DNA of 64,000 nt from Strigamia acuminata (Eukaryota > Arthropoda > Chilopoda > Geophilomorpha > Linotaeniidae): the NCBI GenBank assembly GCA_949358305.1, contig CASHSZ010000101.1:62001-126000 (forward strand), read 5' to 3'. The notes under the pieces are model-generated. The model saw only the letters and a program-made list of their open reading frames with translations. It did no database searches and was not told the DNA's origin. Numbering within the stretch: position 1 is the first letter of the stretch; the number at the start of each line of letters is the position of its first letter. Of the stretch, positions 45,894-58,494 are shown piece by piece. The translations under genes were made by a program, and so were the position numbers.

Positions 45894-48800
45894 TTGGCCG
45901 TGCGACCCGTGACTCGGAGTGTGGTTTTTGGGGACGAGGGCCGTCCTCCGGCCGCGCCGCGACGCGCCGCGGGTCGGACAAGAAACGACCCGGTCGGAAA
46001 CCGAACCTCAGTGTCCAATCGGGCAGAAATTGTGCGGAAGTTTAACCAAAAATGGCCAAAAGTCGGTGCAAGTTTTGCACGCAACAAACGTCCGATGTGA
46101 CAGTGCCCATGCGGGTTGGACGTGCATGTGGGCGCGTGTGGGCGCTCGATTTACCGGCCCGTTGGACGAGTTAAACCAAAATTTCCCAATATCTTGCATA
46201 AATTTAAAGAAGATTTGACAGATTTCCAGATTTTAAGCGATGTTTTACATAAGTCCGTCCCATTGCTGAAATTCCGTGAAAATTTGTCAAAAATTGACAA
46301 AAGTCTGTGCAAATTTTGTCAGAAATAGGAAACAAAAAATTTAAAATTCGTCCAACGCGCCAGTAAATCGAGCGCGCCCATGCGTGGACAGTGCGCCGGC
46401 GGGAGCCCCGGCCGTCCTCTCTCTCTCTCTCTCTCGGCCGCCAAGGCTCGCCCCTCCGCCCGTCGGCGGGAGCCCCGACCGTCCCCCCTCTCTCTTTCGG
46501 CCGCCAAAGGATCGCCCCTCCGCTCGTCACAGATTTTTGTCAATATTTGATGAATTTCAACAGATTTTCAGCAATATTTTACAGGACATTTCTGCTCTTT
46601 TGGATACATTTTCAAAGGTTTTATTGCTAAAATTCTGGGGAAATTTATCAAAAATTGACAAAAAATCGATGCAAGTTTTGTCAGAAACTGATAAAATCTT
46701 CTTAAACTCGTCCAACGCGCCGGCGAGTGCACATGCGGGGACAGTGGGCACGTCCAGCCCGCGTGCACACTGTCAGATCGGGCGGTTTCGGGCACAGTTT
46801 GATCCGGGCAAATATCTAGCAAAACTTGCACCGATTTTTTGTCAATTTTAGACAAATTTCAGCGATATTTTACGAGACATTTCTGCTCGATTGGACACAT
46901 TTCCAGGGGTTTTTTGTAAAACATTGATAAAATTCCGTGGAAATTTATCAAATATTGGCAAAATTCGGTGCTAATTTTGTCAAAAATTAGGAAAAAAAAA
47001 TTTTCAAAACTTGTCCAACGTGCCGGTAAATCGAGCGCCCACATGCCTAGATAGTGCACGCCCAACCCGCCAAGGCTCGCCCCTCCGCCCGTTGGCGGGA
47101 GCCCCGGCCGTCCCCTCTCTCTCTCTTTCTCTCTCTCTCTCGGGCGCCCGGAGCTCGCCCCTCCGCCCGTCACCGACTTTTGACACAATTTTTGATGAAA
47201 TTCAACGGAATTTTAGCAACGTTTTACAAAAAACCTGTGGAAATGTGTCCAACCGGGCAGAAATGTGTCGTAAAATGTTGCCGAAATTCTGTGAAAATTT
47301 GTCACAAATTGCCAAAAGTCGGTGCAAATTTTGTCAGAAATAGGAAACAAAAAATTTAAAATTCGTCCAACGCGCCAGTAAATCGAGCGCGCCCATGCGT
47401 GGACAGTGCGCCGGCGGGAGCCCCGGCCGTCCTCTCTCTCTCTCTCTCTCGGCCGCCAAGGCTCGCCCCTCCGCCCGTCGGCGGGAGCCCCGACCGTCCC
47501 CCCTCTCTCTTTCGGCCGCCAAAGGATCGCCCCTCCGCTCGTCACAGATTTTTGTCAATATTTGATGAATTTCAACAGATTTTCAGCAATATTTTACAGG
47601 ACATTTCTGCTCTTTTGGATACATTTTCAAAGGTTTTATTGCTAAAATTCTGGGGAAATTTATCAAATATTGACAAAAAATCGATGCAAGTTTTGTCAGA
47701 AATTGATAAAATCTTCTTAAACTCGTCCAACGCGCCGGCGAGTGCACATGCGGGGACAGTGGGCACGTCCAGCCCGCGTGCACACTGTCAGATCGGGCGG
47801 TTTCGGGCACAGTTTGATCCGGGCAAATATCTAGCAAAACTTGCACCGATTTTTTGTCAATTTTAGACAAATTTCAGCGATATTTTACGAGACATTTCTG
47901 CTCGATTGGACACATTTCCAGGGGTTTTTTGTAAAACATTGATAAAATTCCGTGGAAATTTATCAAATATTGGCAAAATTCGGTGCTAATTTTGTCAAAA
48001 ATTAGGAAAAAAAAATTTTCAAAACTTGTCCAACGTGCCGGTAAATCGAGCGCCCACATGCCTAGATAGTGCACGCCCAACCCGCCAAGGCTCGCCCCTC
48101 CGCCCGTTGGCGGGAGCCCCGGCCGTCCCCTCTCTCTCTCTTTCTCTCTCTCTCTCGGGCGCCCGGAGCTCGCCCCTCCGCCCGTCACCGACTTTTGACA
48201 CAATTTTTGATGAAATTCAACGGAATTTTAGCAACGTTTTACAAAAAACCTGTGGAAATGTGTCCAACCGGGCAGAAATGTGTCGTAAAATGTTGCCGAA
48301 ATTCTGTGAAAATTTGTCACAAATTGCCAAAAGTCGGTGCAAGTATTGCTAGATTTGGGCGCATCAAACTGTGCCGAGATCTGACAGTGTCCACGCGGTT
48401 TTGAAGCGCCCACTGTCGACGCACGTGGGCGCTCAATTTACCGGCGCGTTGGACGAGTTTTGAAAAAAGTTTTTTCCTAATTTCTGACAAAACTTGCACC
48501 GAATTTTGTCAATATGTGATAAATTTCCATGGATTTTAAGCAATGTTTTACAGAAGTCCGTCCCATCGGGCAGAAACGTCTCGTAAAATGTCGCTGAAAT
48601 TCCGTGAAAATCTGTCAAAAATTGACAAAAGTTGGTGACCGACCCGCGGCGCGTCACGGCGCGGTCGGAGGACGGCCCTCGTCCCCAAAAACCACACTCC
48701 GGGTCACGTGGTCTCGCACTCGACTTTTTCAGTTTTCCCGTTTTCGGCCCGTTACGGCCAAGGACCGTAACGGGTCGAAAACGGGCCGCAACGGGTCGAA

Positions 48801-49607
48801 AACGGCCGCAACGGGTCGAAAACGGCCGCAACGGGTCGAAAACGGCCCGCACGGGCCGTTAACGGGCCGCCGACGGTCCCGTCACAATCCCGTAACGGCT
48901 CGCACGGGCCGTTAACGGGCCGCCGACGGTCCCGTCACGATCCCGTAACGGCTCGCACGGGCCGTTAACGGGCCGCCGACGGTTCCGTAACTATCCCGTA
49001 ACGGCCCGCACGGGCCGTTAACGGGCCGCCGACGGTCCCGTCACGACCCCGTAACGGCCCGTACGACCTCATGCGGGCCGTTAACGGGCCGTTAACGGGC
49101 CGTTAACGGCCCGTTAACGGCGTAAAACCAAAAACAGGATTCGAGATTAATGTCTATGAATGTTGTACGCGTTTTCATGTACGTGTTGTCGGTTGTTGAT
49201 TTTTTCGATTTACACCGTCACGGCCCGTTAACGGCCCGTTAACGGCCCGTTAACGGCCCGTCAACGGCCCGCATGGGGTCGCACGGGCCGTTAACGGGCC
49301 GCCGACGGTCCCGTCACGATCCCGTAACGGCCCGCACGGGCCGTTAACGGGCCGCCGACGGTCCCGTCACGATTCCGTAACGGCTCGCACGGGCCGTTAA
49401 CGGGCCGCCGACGGTCCCGTCACGATCCCGTAACGGCTCGCACGGGCCGTTAACGGGCCGCCGACGGTCCCGTCACGGTCCCGTAACGGCCTTCGTTCCC
49501 GGACTTCGGCTCGCCGACGGCCCGTGCGACCTCATGCGGGCCGCTAACGGGCCGTCAACGGGCCGTTAACGGCCCGTTTTCGACCCGCTACGGCCCGTCA
49601 CGGCCTG
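45894..49607. repeat. Higher-order repeat unit 2 (3,714 bp)
   Basis: Colinear with unit 1 plus one extra 53-bp minisatellite unit (around 48980). Nearly identical elsewhere by eye. Confidence 0.9.
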
Positions 49608-52600
49608 TTGGCCGTGCGACCCGTGACTCGGAGTGTGGTTTTTGGGGACGAGGGCCGTCCTCCGGCCGCGCCGCGACGCGCCGCGGGTCGGACAAGAAAC
49701 GACCCGGTCGGAAACCGAACCTCAGTGTCCAATCGGGCAGAAATTGTGCGGAAGTTTAACCAAAAATGGCCAAAAGTCGGTGCAAGTTTTGCACGCAACA
49801 AACGTCCGATGTGACAGTGCCCATGCGGGTTGGACGTGCATGTGGGCGCGTGTGGGCGCTCGATTTACCGGCCCGTTGGACGAGTTAAACCAAAATTTCC
49901 CAATATCTTGCATAAATTTAAAGAAGATTTGACAGATTTCCAGATTTTAAGCGATGTTTTACATAAGTCCGTCCCATTGCTGAAATTCCGTGAAAATTTG
50001 TCAAAAATTGACAAAAGTCTGTGCAAATTTTGTCAGAAATAGGAAACAAAAAATTTAAAATTCGTCCAACGCGCCAGTAAATCGAGCGCGCCCATGCGTG
50101 GACAGTGCGCCGGCGGGAGCCCCGGCCGTCCTCTCTCTCTCTCTCTCTCGGCCGCCAAGGCTCGCCCCTCCGCCCGTCGGCGGGAGCCCCGACCGTCCCC
50201 CCTCTCTCTTTCGGCCGCCAAAGGATCGCCCCTCCGCTCGTCACAGATTTTTGTCAATATTTGATGAATTTCAACAGATTTTCAGCAATATTTTACAGGA
50301 CATTTCTGCTCTTTTGGATACATTTTCAAAGGTTTTATTGCTAAAATTCTGGGGAAATTTATCAAAAATTGACAAAAAATCGATGCAAGTTTTGTCAGAA
50401 ACTGATAAAATCTTCTTAAACTCGTCCAACGCGCCGGCGAGTGCACATGCGGGGACAGTGGGCACGTCCAGCCCGCGTGCACACTGTCAGATCGGGCGGT
50501 TTCGGGCACAGTTTGATCCGGGCAAATATCTAGCAAAACTTGCACCGATTTTTTGTCAATTTTAGACAAATTTCAGCAATATTTTACGAGACATTTCTGC
50601 TCGATTGGACACATTTCCAGGGGTTTTTTGTAAAACATTGATAAAATTCCGTGGAAATTTATCAAATATTGGCAAAATTCGGTGCTAATTTTGTCAAAAA
50701 TTAGGAAAAAAAAATTTTCAAAACTTGTCCAACGTGCCGGTAAATCGAGCGCCCACATGCCTAGATAGTGCACGCCCAACCCGCCAAGGCTCGCCCCTCC
50801 GCCCGTTGGCGGGAGCCCCGGCCGTCCCCTCTCTCTCTCTTTCTCTCTCTCTCTCGGGCGCCCGGAGCTCGCCCCTCCGCCCGTCACCGACTTTTGACAC
50901 AATTTTTGATGAAATTCAACGGAATTTTAGCAACGTTTTACAAAAAACCTGTGGAAATGTGTCCAACCGGGCAGAAATGTGTCGTAAAATGTTGCCGAAA
51001 TTCTGTGAAAATTTGTCACAAATTGCCAAAAGTCGGTGCAAATTTTGTCAGAAATAGGAAACAAAAAATTTAAAATTCGTCCAACGCGCCAGTAAATCGA
51101 GCGCGCCCATGCGTGGACAGTGCGCCGGCGGGAGCCCCGGCCGTCCTCTCTCTCTCTCTCTCTCGGCCGCCAAGGCTCGCCCCTCCGCCCGTCGGCGGGA
51201 GCCCCGACCGTCCCCCCTCTCTCTTTCGGCCGCCAAAGGATCGCCCCTCCGCTCGTCACAGATTTTTGTCAATATTTGATGAATTTCAACAGATTTTCAG
51301 CAATATTTTACAGGACATTTCTGCTCTTTTGGATACATTTTCAAAGGTTTTATTGCTAAAATTCTGGGGAAATTTATCAAAAATTGACAAAAAATCGATG
51401 CAAGTTTTGTCAGAAATTGATAAAATCTTCTTAAACTCGTCCAACGCGCCGGCGAGTGCACATGCGGGGACAGTGGGCACGTCCAGCCCGCGTGCACACT
51501 GTCAGATCGGGCGGTTTCGGGCACAGTTTGATCCGGGCAAATATCTAGCAAAACTTGCACCGATTTTTTGTCAATTTTAGACAAATTTCAGCGATATTTT
51601 ACGAGACATTTCTGCTCGATTGGACACATTTCCAGGGGTTTTTTGTAAAACATTGATAAAATTCCGTGGAAATTTATCAAATATTGGCAAAATTCGGTGC
51701 TAATTTTGTCAAAAATTAGGAAAAAAAAATTTTCAAAACTTGTCCAACGTGCCGGTAAATCGAGCGCCCACATGCCTAGATAGTGCACGCCCAACCCGCC
51801 AAGGCTCGCCCCTCCGCCCGTTGGCGGGAGCCCCGGCCGTCCCCTCTCTCTCTCTTTCTCTCTCTCTCTCGGGCGCCCGGAGCTCGCCCCTCCGCCCGTC
51901 ACCGACTTTTGACACAATTTTTGATGAAATTCAACAGAATTTTAGCAACGTTTTACAAAAAACCTGTGGAAATGTGTCCAACCGGGCAGAAATGTGTCGT
52001 AAAATGTTGCCGAAATTCTGTGAAAATTTGTCACAAATTGCCAAAAGTCGGTGCAAGTATTGCTAGATTTGGGCGCATCAAACTGTGCCGAGATCTGACA
52101 GTGTCCACGCGGTTTTGAAGCGCCCACTGTCGACGCACGTGGGCGCTCAATTTACCGGCGCGTTGGACGAGTTTTGAAAAAAGTTTTTTCCTAATTTCTG
52201 ACAAAACTTGCACCGAATTTTGTCAATATGTGATAAATTTCCATGGATTTTAAGCAATGTTTTACAGAAGTCCGTCCCATCGGGCAGAAACGTCTCGTAA
52301 AATGTCGCTGAAATTCCGTGAAAATCTGTCAAAAATTGACAAAAGTTGGTGACCGACCCGCGGCGCGTCACGGCGCGGTCGGAGGACGGCCCTCGTCCCC
52401 AAAAACCACACTCCGGGTCACGTGGTCTCGCACTCGACTTTTTCAGTTTTCCCGTTTTCGGCCCGTTACGGCCAAGGACCGTAACGGGTCGAAAACGGGC
52501 CGCAACGGGTCGAAAACGGCCGCAACGGGTCGAAAACGGCCCGCACGGGCCGTTAACGGGCCGCCGACGGTCCCGTCACAATCCCGTAACGGCTCGCACG

Positions 52601-53192
52601 GGCCGTTAACGGGCCGCCGACGGTCCCGTCACGATCCCGTAACGGCTCGCACGGGCCGTTAACGGGCCGCCGACGGTTCCGTAACTATCCCGTAACGGCC
52701 CGCACGGGCCGTTAACGGGCCGCCGACGGTCCCGTCACGACCCCGTAACGGCCCGTACGACCTCATGCGGGCCGTTAACGGGCCGTTAACGGGCCGTTAA
52801 CGGGCCGTTAACGGCCCGTTAACGGCGTAAAACCAAAAACAGGATTCGAGATTAATGTCTATGAATGTTGTACGCGTTTTCATGTACGTGTTGTCGGTTG
52901 TTGATTTTTTCGATTTACACCGTCACGGCCCGTTAACGGCCCGTTAACGGCCCGTTAACGGCCCGTCAACGGCCCGCATGGGGTCGCACGGGCCGTTAAC
53001 GGGCCGCCGACGGTCCCGTCACGATCCCGTAACGGCCCGCACGGGCCGTTAACGGGCCGCCGACGGTCCCGTCACGATTCCGTAACGGCTCGCACGGGCC
53101 GTTAACGGGCCGCCGACGGTCCCGTCACGATCCCGTAACGGCTCGCACGGGCCGTTAACGGGCCGCCGACGGTCCCGTCACGGTCCCGTAAC
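49608..53192. repeat. Higher-order repeat unit 3, left part, interrupted by the Copia element
   Basis: The unit continues at 59032-59151 after the insertion. With the element and one target duplication removed, its length is 3,705 bp, 9 bp less than units 2 and 4. This fits one lost 20-bp GTCGAAAACG-type repeat and one gained 11-bp GTTAAC-type repeat. Confidence 0.9.
53188..53192. repeat. Target site duplication GTAAC, left
   Basis: GTAAC directly precedes the left LTR and is repeated at 59027-59031. Sister units show a single GTAAC in the uninterrupted sequence (GGTCCCGTAACGGCCTTCG, for example at 42107-42125). Confidence 0.95.
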
Positions 53193-53705
53193 TGTAGCAG
53201 AGGAGTGCGCGAAACCGGTATTTAACCGGTGGGAAGCGTGCGTATGGTGTCGTGCTTCACGCACGAACGTCTGCAAAACGTATCGATTCGATACGTACGA
53301 GGCGCGCGGAAAATACCGCTTATATTCGCCTAAAAGCACTGAATGTGCTTGCCAATAATGAACGAGGTTTAAACTAAATATACTCTTTAATAAAAACATA
53401 ATACATTACGAATTAATGTCCTAAAACAGTTGAAAAGGAGGTGAGCTACACACGCCCGTGTGTAGCGCCATGTTGGATACAAGAATAATACAGTGTGGCA
53501 CCTGGTGCCGGTAAATGACATCAACATAGGATAAATCATTAACAGAAAGAACAAATCATTTGATAATACGATGGCCATACGGAATTACGAATGGCACAGC
53601 ATAGAATAAACACAATTATACTAAATAATCAAATAATACGGAATACTGTGTGAAACACGGAACAATGAATATATACATTGATAAAATATGGTCTTTAGAC
53701 CTACA
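53193..53705 (-). repeat. 3' LTR of the Copia element
   Basis: 513 bp, by eye identical to 58514-59026, with TGTAG and CTACA ends. Confidence 0.95.
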
Positions 53706-53719
53706 AATCCCCTCTTCGA
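53706..53719 (-). other. Polypurine tract of the Copia element
   Basis: On the minus strand CGAAGAGGGGATTT lies directly before the 3' LTR, the expected place for plus-strand priming. Confidence 0.75.
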
Positions 53720-53915
53720 TGTATATATATAGCAGGGGATGAGACAAACGGGTACTGGTATTACAGCACATAATCATTTGGGAAAAAAAGAAAACAATAA
53801 AGTTTCGAATCACCGAGTCGGGTACTATTATTGAAGAACTCTTCTCTAAGGAAGCCCGAAAATTCCCTCTAATACTCGATGATCCTCGAAGTCGGGTGAA
53901 AACAAATCAGGAATG

Positions 53916-54104
53916 TCACGGTAAAGTGTATACTCGGAAGATCTTCGAAGTTAATGATCGCAGACGTTCAGATGAAAGCCATTTTGTAAAAATGTCTGCG
54001 ATATTCACTTCGCTGGCGACTTTTCGAAGATCGAAGACACCTGTCGTATACCACTCTCTGAGCCAATGGTACTTCACGCGAATGAAGCCGGTTCGGTTCG
54101 GCAC
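53916..54104 (-). pseudogene. RNase H C-terminal remnant of the Copia pol
   Basis: The frame contains IRVKYHWLREW and VNIADIFTKWLSSERL, the characteristic end of Copia RNase H (the IADIFTK-L motif). It is in a different frame from the main ORF and lacks the RNase H active-site part and all of reverse transcriptase. It overlaps the end of the main ORF by about 30 bases at a deletion junction near 54100. Confidence 0.85.
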
Positions 54105-57100
54105 AGATGAGCCGCATGACGAACGCCCGGAAGTGTTGGCAATTTGTGTTCGAGATTACCGAAGAAAAACAGTCCGGGGTCGTAATCAATGTTATTCAAT
54201 AAGCAATAGTCCTCGACGTCCTTATAAGATCGGAGCCGGATCTTCGGAGTTGGAAAATAATAAACGTCGATTGCGATTGATCCGGGTTTTTGATCCTTCC
54301 GGAGATGCTCTTCGCGTACCCATTCACGACACTCTCCATCTCCACCGACAAATCGCCACATGTGAGTCGTGTGGCGAGCGGTCGCCGCAGCGACTTCGGT
54401 TCCCAATACCGGAGCTGGTGACATGGGATCGGGGTCGAATATCTGCAACGTATGCGTTGCAGGATCACCAGCACGTTGTTGACGACGTGTTGTGATAAAC
54501 CTCGGTGTCGGTATCGGCGTCTCACGTGGGAGAGGAGGCGCGGTCGAACGTTGAGGTGAGGGTGGTGCTGATGGGCGAGGCGATGGTGGGGCAGATTGAC
54601 GAGGTGTCGACGGAGGTAATTGATGCGACGATGGTTCCGCTGACGCGTCTATGAGTTCGGACGTCTCGGGATAAACCGATAGCTCATCCATGTCTCGGAT
54701 ATCGTGGTCGGTGTCGCGTTCCTCTTCGTATGAAATGTGATGAGATTGTCGAAGGGATGCGGAACCTGGAGGTAATGTTGCACATAAATCCAGCAAGACT
54801 CGTTCTGGAGTCGTCGGAGGTGGAATCTGGATATGCGGAAACGCAGGAGGTGTGTGCATCGATGCAGATGCCGTTGACACACATTCGGAATCGTTCGCAG
54901 AATGTTCCGACGCCTCGGAGTCGGATCCCCTCGGCCATTGATGGTATTGGAGATTATCATCGAATGTGACGGATTGCTGTCCAGGGCCGGTGAACGATTC
55001 TTGAGGTCGTTGAGATGAAATTTTAATCGATTTCCGGTAGGATTGGCGCTCATCGACTTTGACATGAATCGACTCGTAGACTTTGTTGTCAGTTGGGTTC
55101 CAAATTCTGAATCCACGGGTCCCTGTGGCGTAGCCGACTAAATACCCCTCCCAGGCCCGCGGATCCAGCTTCTTCCGGCCTGGTGCGGTGTAGTGCACCC
55201 AGCACTTTGAGCCGACTTTGCGGAGGTGTCGTAACGATAGGGCTCTCTGTCGCCAAAGGATGTATGGGACCTGATTATTAAGTCGAGAATGAGGGCACCG
55301 GTTCTTGATGTATCCGAACGTAACTGCGAGCTCGGCCCAGAGCGCATCCGGAAGTTTGGTTTCCGAAATGATCGCGCGGACGTTGTCGAGCATTGTCCTG
55401 TTTATACGCTCGGCCGTGCCATTCATCTGTGGCGATGACGGGTTCGTCCGTTGCCCTTGAATGCCTTTATCCTGAAGATATCGGAGAAATTCGTTTGACA
55501 TGAACTCTCCGCCTCGATCCGTCCGAATCGCTTTTACCCGAGAGTCTTGAATTCTTTCCACTCGCGCAACAAAGTCCTTGAAGGTTGCGAAAACTTGTGA
55601 TTTCTGCGCTAGCGGTATAATCCAGCAATAGCGTGTCGCGTCGTCGATGACAGTAAGGACGAAACGCGCTCCTCCAAACGATGGGATAGGGGCGGGCCCC
55701 CAAATATCCATGTGGAGGAGGTCCAAAGGCTTCGTTGTCGAGGGGTTCGGATCGGGCTTGTGAGAGGCTTTAATCGATTTGGCGATCCGACAGTCGTTGC
55801 AGGCCAATTCCCTGTTGACTTCCCCTGGTTGCATTCCGTAGACTTGGTCGTTTGCGGCCAACAACTTCATTCCCTTGGTGTGAAGGTGGCCGAGTCGGCT
55901 GTGCCATAAGCCAGTGGCGTCCTTGACGGAAGCTGGATTGGCAATGACCTTCTTTTTCAGTTGAGACGGATTGCCGAGGGGAGGAAAGGAATTTGCGTTC
56001 TGAATTGCGGTTGGATTTGCCATTGGGATTGACTGCAAGGCACCCGCATAGGATGGAGGAGTGGTCAGGTTATTATGGATTTGCGTGGGAATGGGAGGAG
56101 GAATCGGATTGGTTTGAGGAGCTTGTTGTACAGAAATTTGCTTTACATGTTCAATAGCTGGCATCTCAATCCGGAAATCCGTTATTTCTCGCTGTTTCGA
56201 CCCTTTTCCCTGTCTATGCTTCGGAATGTTCGGGAAATCTTCTTCGGTTGTCACGTACATTTGCGCTGGCGACGCGGGAATCGTCGGTTGTGTCGTTGGA
56301 GAGACCGTCGTCGCAAATGTCGGATTCGAACATAAACCGTCCACATAGTAAAGACCACCTCTCTCCTTTGCACGGATGAGAGGGCTGCGAATATCCGATT
56401 GGTAAACATGAATCTCACTATTGAAAATGTGGATATGATGTCGAGCTTTATCAATCTTGGACACGGAGATTAAGTTTGCCTCGAAATTCGGCGCATATAA
56501 GACATTGGTCAAATTAACGGTGCATCGCGTCTTGTCAATCGCTAGGAGAAGTCGAACCGTTCCTTTGCCCGTTACTTGGGACTTGCCCTGTCCTAACTCA
56601 ATGTCAAATGGGATCACATCGGTGAATTCGGTGAATCCCGCACGCACGTGAGACACATGGTCTGTGGCGCCGCAATCCAGTATCCATTCATTGGATTGCA
56701 TGAAATGGGCTACTGGACGTTGAACAATCTGCGGCGCGTTGACAAAGAATGTCCCCTCTCGATGTGGAAGAGAATTTTCACGGGGTCTGGTATTATTGAC
56801 CTTCGCGGCAGCGTTTTTGTTACGCCTGCGACTCTTGCTGCGAGAATTACGTTGCAGCGTGACCGTGGGTTGATTCTGATTTTGTCGAGGTGGACGTGGA
56901 CATCGGTTCGCATAATGTCCAAATTGATCACAATTAAAACACTTCACGGTTGATAAATCACGTGGACCAGATTTATTACGCGGCCGAAATTGTCCTTTGG
57001 AAGCATGAGCTGACGATTCAGATGATCCGAGCAGCCCAGTTGATTTGAGACGCATATGTTCGGATATCAGTTGCTCGGCAACATCCTTCGGCGTAAACTT

Positions 57101-57628
57101 TGGGTCTGGCCAATGATAGATCGCGAAGGTAGCCTGCGCGTATTCAGGCGGCAAACACTTTAAGTATTGATACGCGTGATGAATTGGGCTAATAATTTCA
57201 TTAACATCCCTTAATTGTCGCACGTAATTGTCCACGCGGGCAATAAAATCTGGCATGTCCTCATTGGGTTGAAGCTGCAGATTTAAGAAGTCCCAGCGCA
57301 TGGCCGCTTGACGGGCCCTGGAACTTGGCGCGTAGATCTTAGCGAGCGTCTCCCACGCCTCCTTTGGCGTGTTGCAAGTCTCAAGAACTGTGCGCTTGCT
57401 GGGGCTCACGTGGATGTAAATGTGCCCTAATGCTTTGTCCTTTTTTATCATGTAACGATCGAGTTCCTTGGGCGTCAAGGTTGCAATGTGTTCCGCCTCC
57501 TTGGCCTCTGTCACGTGTCTCCAGAGCCCCTCGGATTTTAACAAGAACTGCATCGCCATCCGCCAGTCCTCGTAATTTCCGACACCGAGGACCGGAATTA
57601 GAGCACTCGAAGCTGCTGCTTTTTGCAT
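54074..57628 (-). CDS. Gag-protease-integrase polyprotein with MBD-like C-terminus
   Basis: The ORF encodes 1,184 residues. A gag region with Copia-type UBN2-like features (EAWETLAKIY) covers about residues 1-200. A CCHC zinc knuckle (CFNCDQFGHYANRC) lies near 229. The protease active site near 313 reads WILDCGATDH, with Cys where Ser is usual. The pre-integrase H-H-C-C finger lies near 575-612. The integrase catalytic residues follow: Asp near 639 (HMDIWGP), Asp near 702 (RTDRGGEF) and Glu near 738 (NGTAERINR). A Pro/Ser-rich linker lies near 990-1060. Then, instead of reverse transcriptase, a segment near 1085-1150 has DVYYFPTPKIRLRSYKDVED, which resembles methyl-CpG-binding domains (D-V-Y-Y, then K-x-R-S, then a helix). 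The ORF stops 30 bases past the RNase H remnant junction. The MBD-like call is inference; the others are motif-based. Confidence 0.85.
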   Translation of the reverse strand: MQKAAASSALIPVLGVGNYEDWRMAMQFLLKSEGLWRHVTEAKEAEHIATLTPKELDRYMIKKDKALGHIYIHVSPSKRTVLETCNTPKEAWETLAKIYAPSSRARQAAMRWDFLNLQLQPNEDMPDFIARVDNYVRQLRDVNEIISPIHHAYQYLKCLPPEYAQATFAIYHWPDPKFTPKDVAEQLISEHMRLKSTGLLGSSESSAHASKGQFRPRNKSGPRDLSTVKCFNCDQFGHYANRCPRPPRQNQNQPTVTLQRNSRSKSRRRNKNAAAKVNNTRPRENSLPHREGTFFVNAPQIVQRPVAHFMQSNEWILDCGATDHVSHVRAGFTEFTDVIPFDIELGQGKSQVTGKGTVRLLLAIDKTRCTVNLTNVLYAPNFEANLISVSKIDKARHHIHIFNSEIHVYQSDIRSPLIRAKERGGLYYVDGLCSNPTFATTVSPTTQPTIPASPAQMYVTTEEDFPNIPKHRQGKGSKQREITDFRIEMPAIEHVKQISVQQAPQTNPIPPPIPTQIHNNLTTPPSYAGALQSIPMANPTAIQNANSFPPLGNPSQLKKKVIANPASVKDATGLWHSRLGHLHTKGMKLLAANDQVYGMQPGEVNRELACNDCRIAKSIKASHKPDPNPSTTKPLDLLHMDIWGPAPIPSFGGARFVLTVIDDATRYCWIIPLAQKSQVFATFKDFVARVERIQDSRVKAIRTDRGGEFMSNEFLRYLQDKGIQGQRTNPSSPQMNGTAERINRTMLDNVRAIISETKLPDALWAELAVTFGYIKNRCPHSRLNNQVPYILWRQRALSLRHLRKVGSKCWVHYTAPGRKKLDPRAWEGYLVGYATGTRGFRIWNPTDNKVYESIHVKVDERQSYRKSIKISSQRPQESFTGPGQQSVTFDDNLQYHQWPRGSDSEASEHSANDSECVSTASASMHTPPAFPHIQIPPPTTPERVLLDLCATLPPGSASLRQSHHISYEEERDTDHDIRDMDELSVYPETSELIDASAEPSSHQLPPSTPRQSAPPSPRPSAPPSPQRSTAPPLPRETPIPTPRFITTRRQQRAGDPATHTLQIFDPDPMSPAPVLGTEVAAATARHTTHMWRFVGGDGECREWVREEHLRKDQKPGSIAIDVYYFPTPKIRLRSYKDVEDYCLLNNIDYDPGLFFFGNLEHKLPTLPGVRHAAHLCRTEPASFA

Positions 57629-58494
57629 CGTGAATCGCTAGACAAAACACAACGCGGAGAACACAAAGGCTCAGAGAATGGCACTGATGTGGTACACTTG
57701 ATCGGAGCACTGCACTGAAGCACTTCACTAGCACTTTCGAAGCGGAAAACCACGAATTGGGAGGCAATGCTACAATTGCCTGATAACCTGTGGTGAGTGT
57801 CCCCCTGACGTCCTTTACGACCACCTGGGGTCACGGGAATGTCAGGTGGCGCAGGGCTCAGCCTCACCACAGAATACAATGACGCGGTGCTCGGAATCGA
57901 GCGTAGGGCGCCAAGGATTCTAATAAACCCACCAAAATCCCCTCTTAAAATTAACAAAGGTAATTGCGAAAATAGGAGAAATAGGTGAATCAACTGCGGT
58001 TGCAGTCCTCGTGCAAATGAAGGCACGGCGCGGTTTTTCTCGAAAAAAACCGGAGAAAAAGCGCAATTTGGATTCGAAAATCCAAATTCTTCTCATAAAA
58101 TGAGGCTCTTCGCAAGAAAAGTGCAAAATCGTCGTGAATAAATCAAGATCGGCGATACTGTGCATACACCGGGGTATGACACAGCGAGAATCGTCTCGTT
58201 TCTCGGTGAAAATAATTATTCCGACGTTGTCGAATCGCAAATCGTCGAAAAACTGAAAATAAAAAGAAAATTCGATACGAAATTCGCGAACCCGCGGAAT
58301 TCCGACCGAAATTAAGCGTAGAATCGAATGGGAAGCAGCACGGGCTTCTACGGAACGTCGATAGGACGTCGGCGACGTTCTCGAGACGAAAATCGGGTCA
58401 AAATGGCGGCCGAAAATCTGAAAATATAAATTTTCGTGCAAAATCGCGATTTTCGCGGAAATTGCGCCGAAAATTGGGCGAAAAATTAGCAAAC
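57629..58494 (-). other. Untranslated leader of the Copia element
   Basis: About 870 bases between the primer site and the gag start contain only short frames. It would carry the packaging signal, which I cannot identify from sequence. Confidence 0.6.

Noticed and set aside
53896-54495. 199-codon plus-strand frame over the Copia 3' region
   Set aside because: It is antisense to the MBD-like and RNase H segments and has no recognisable domain.
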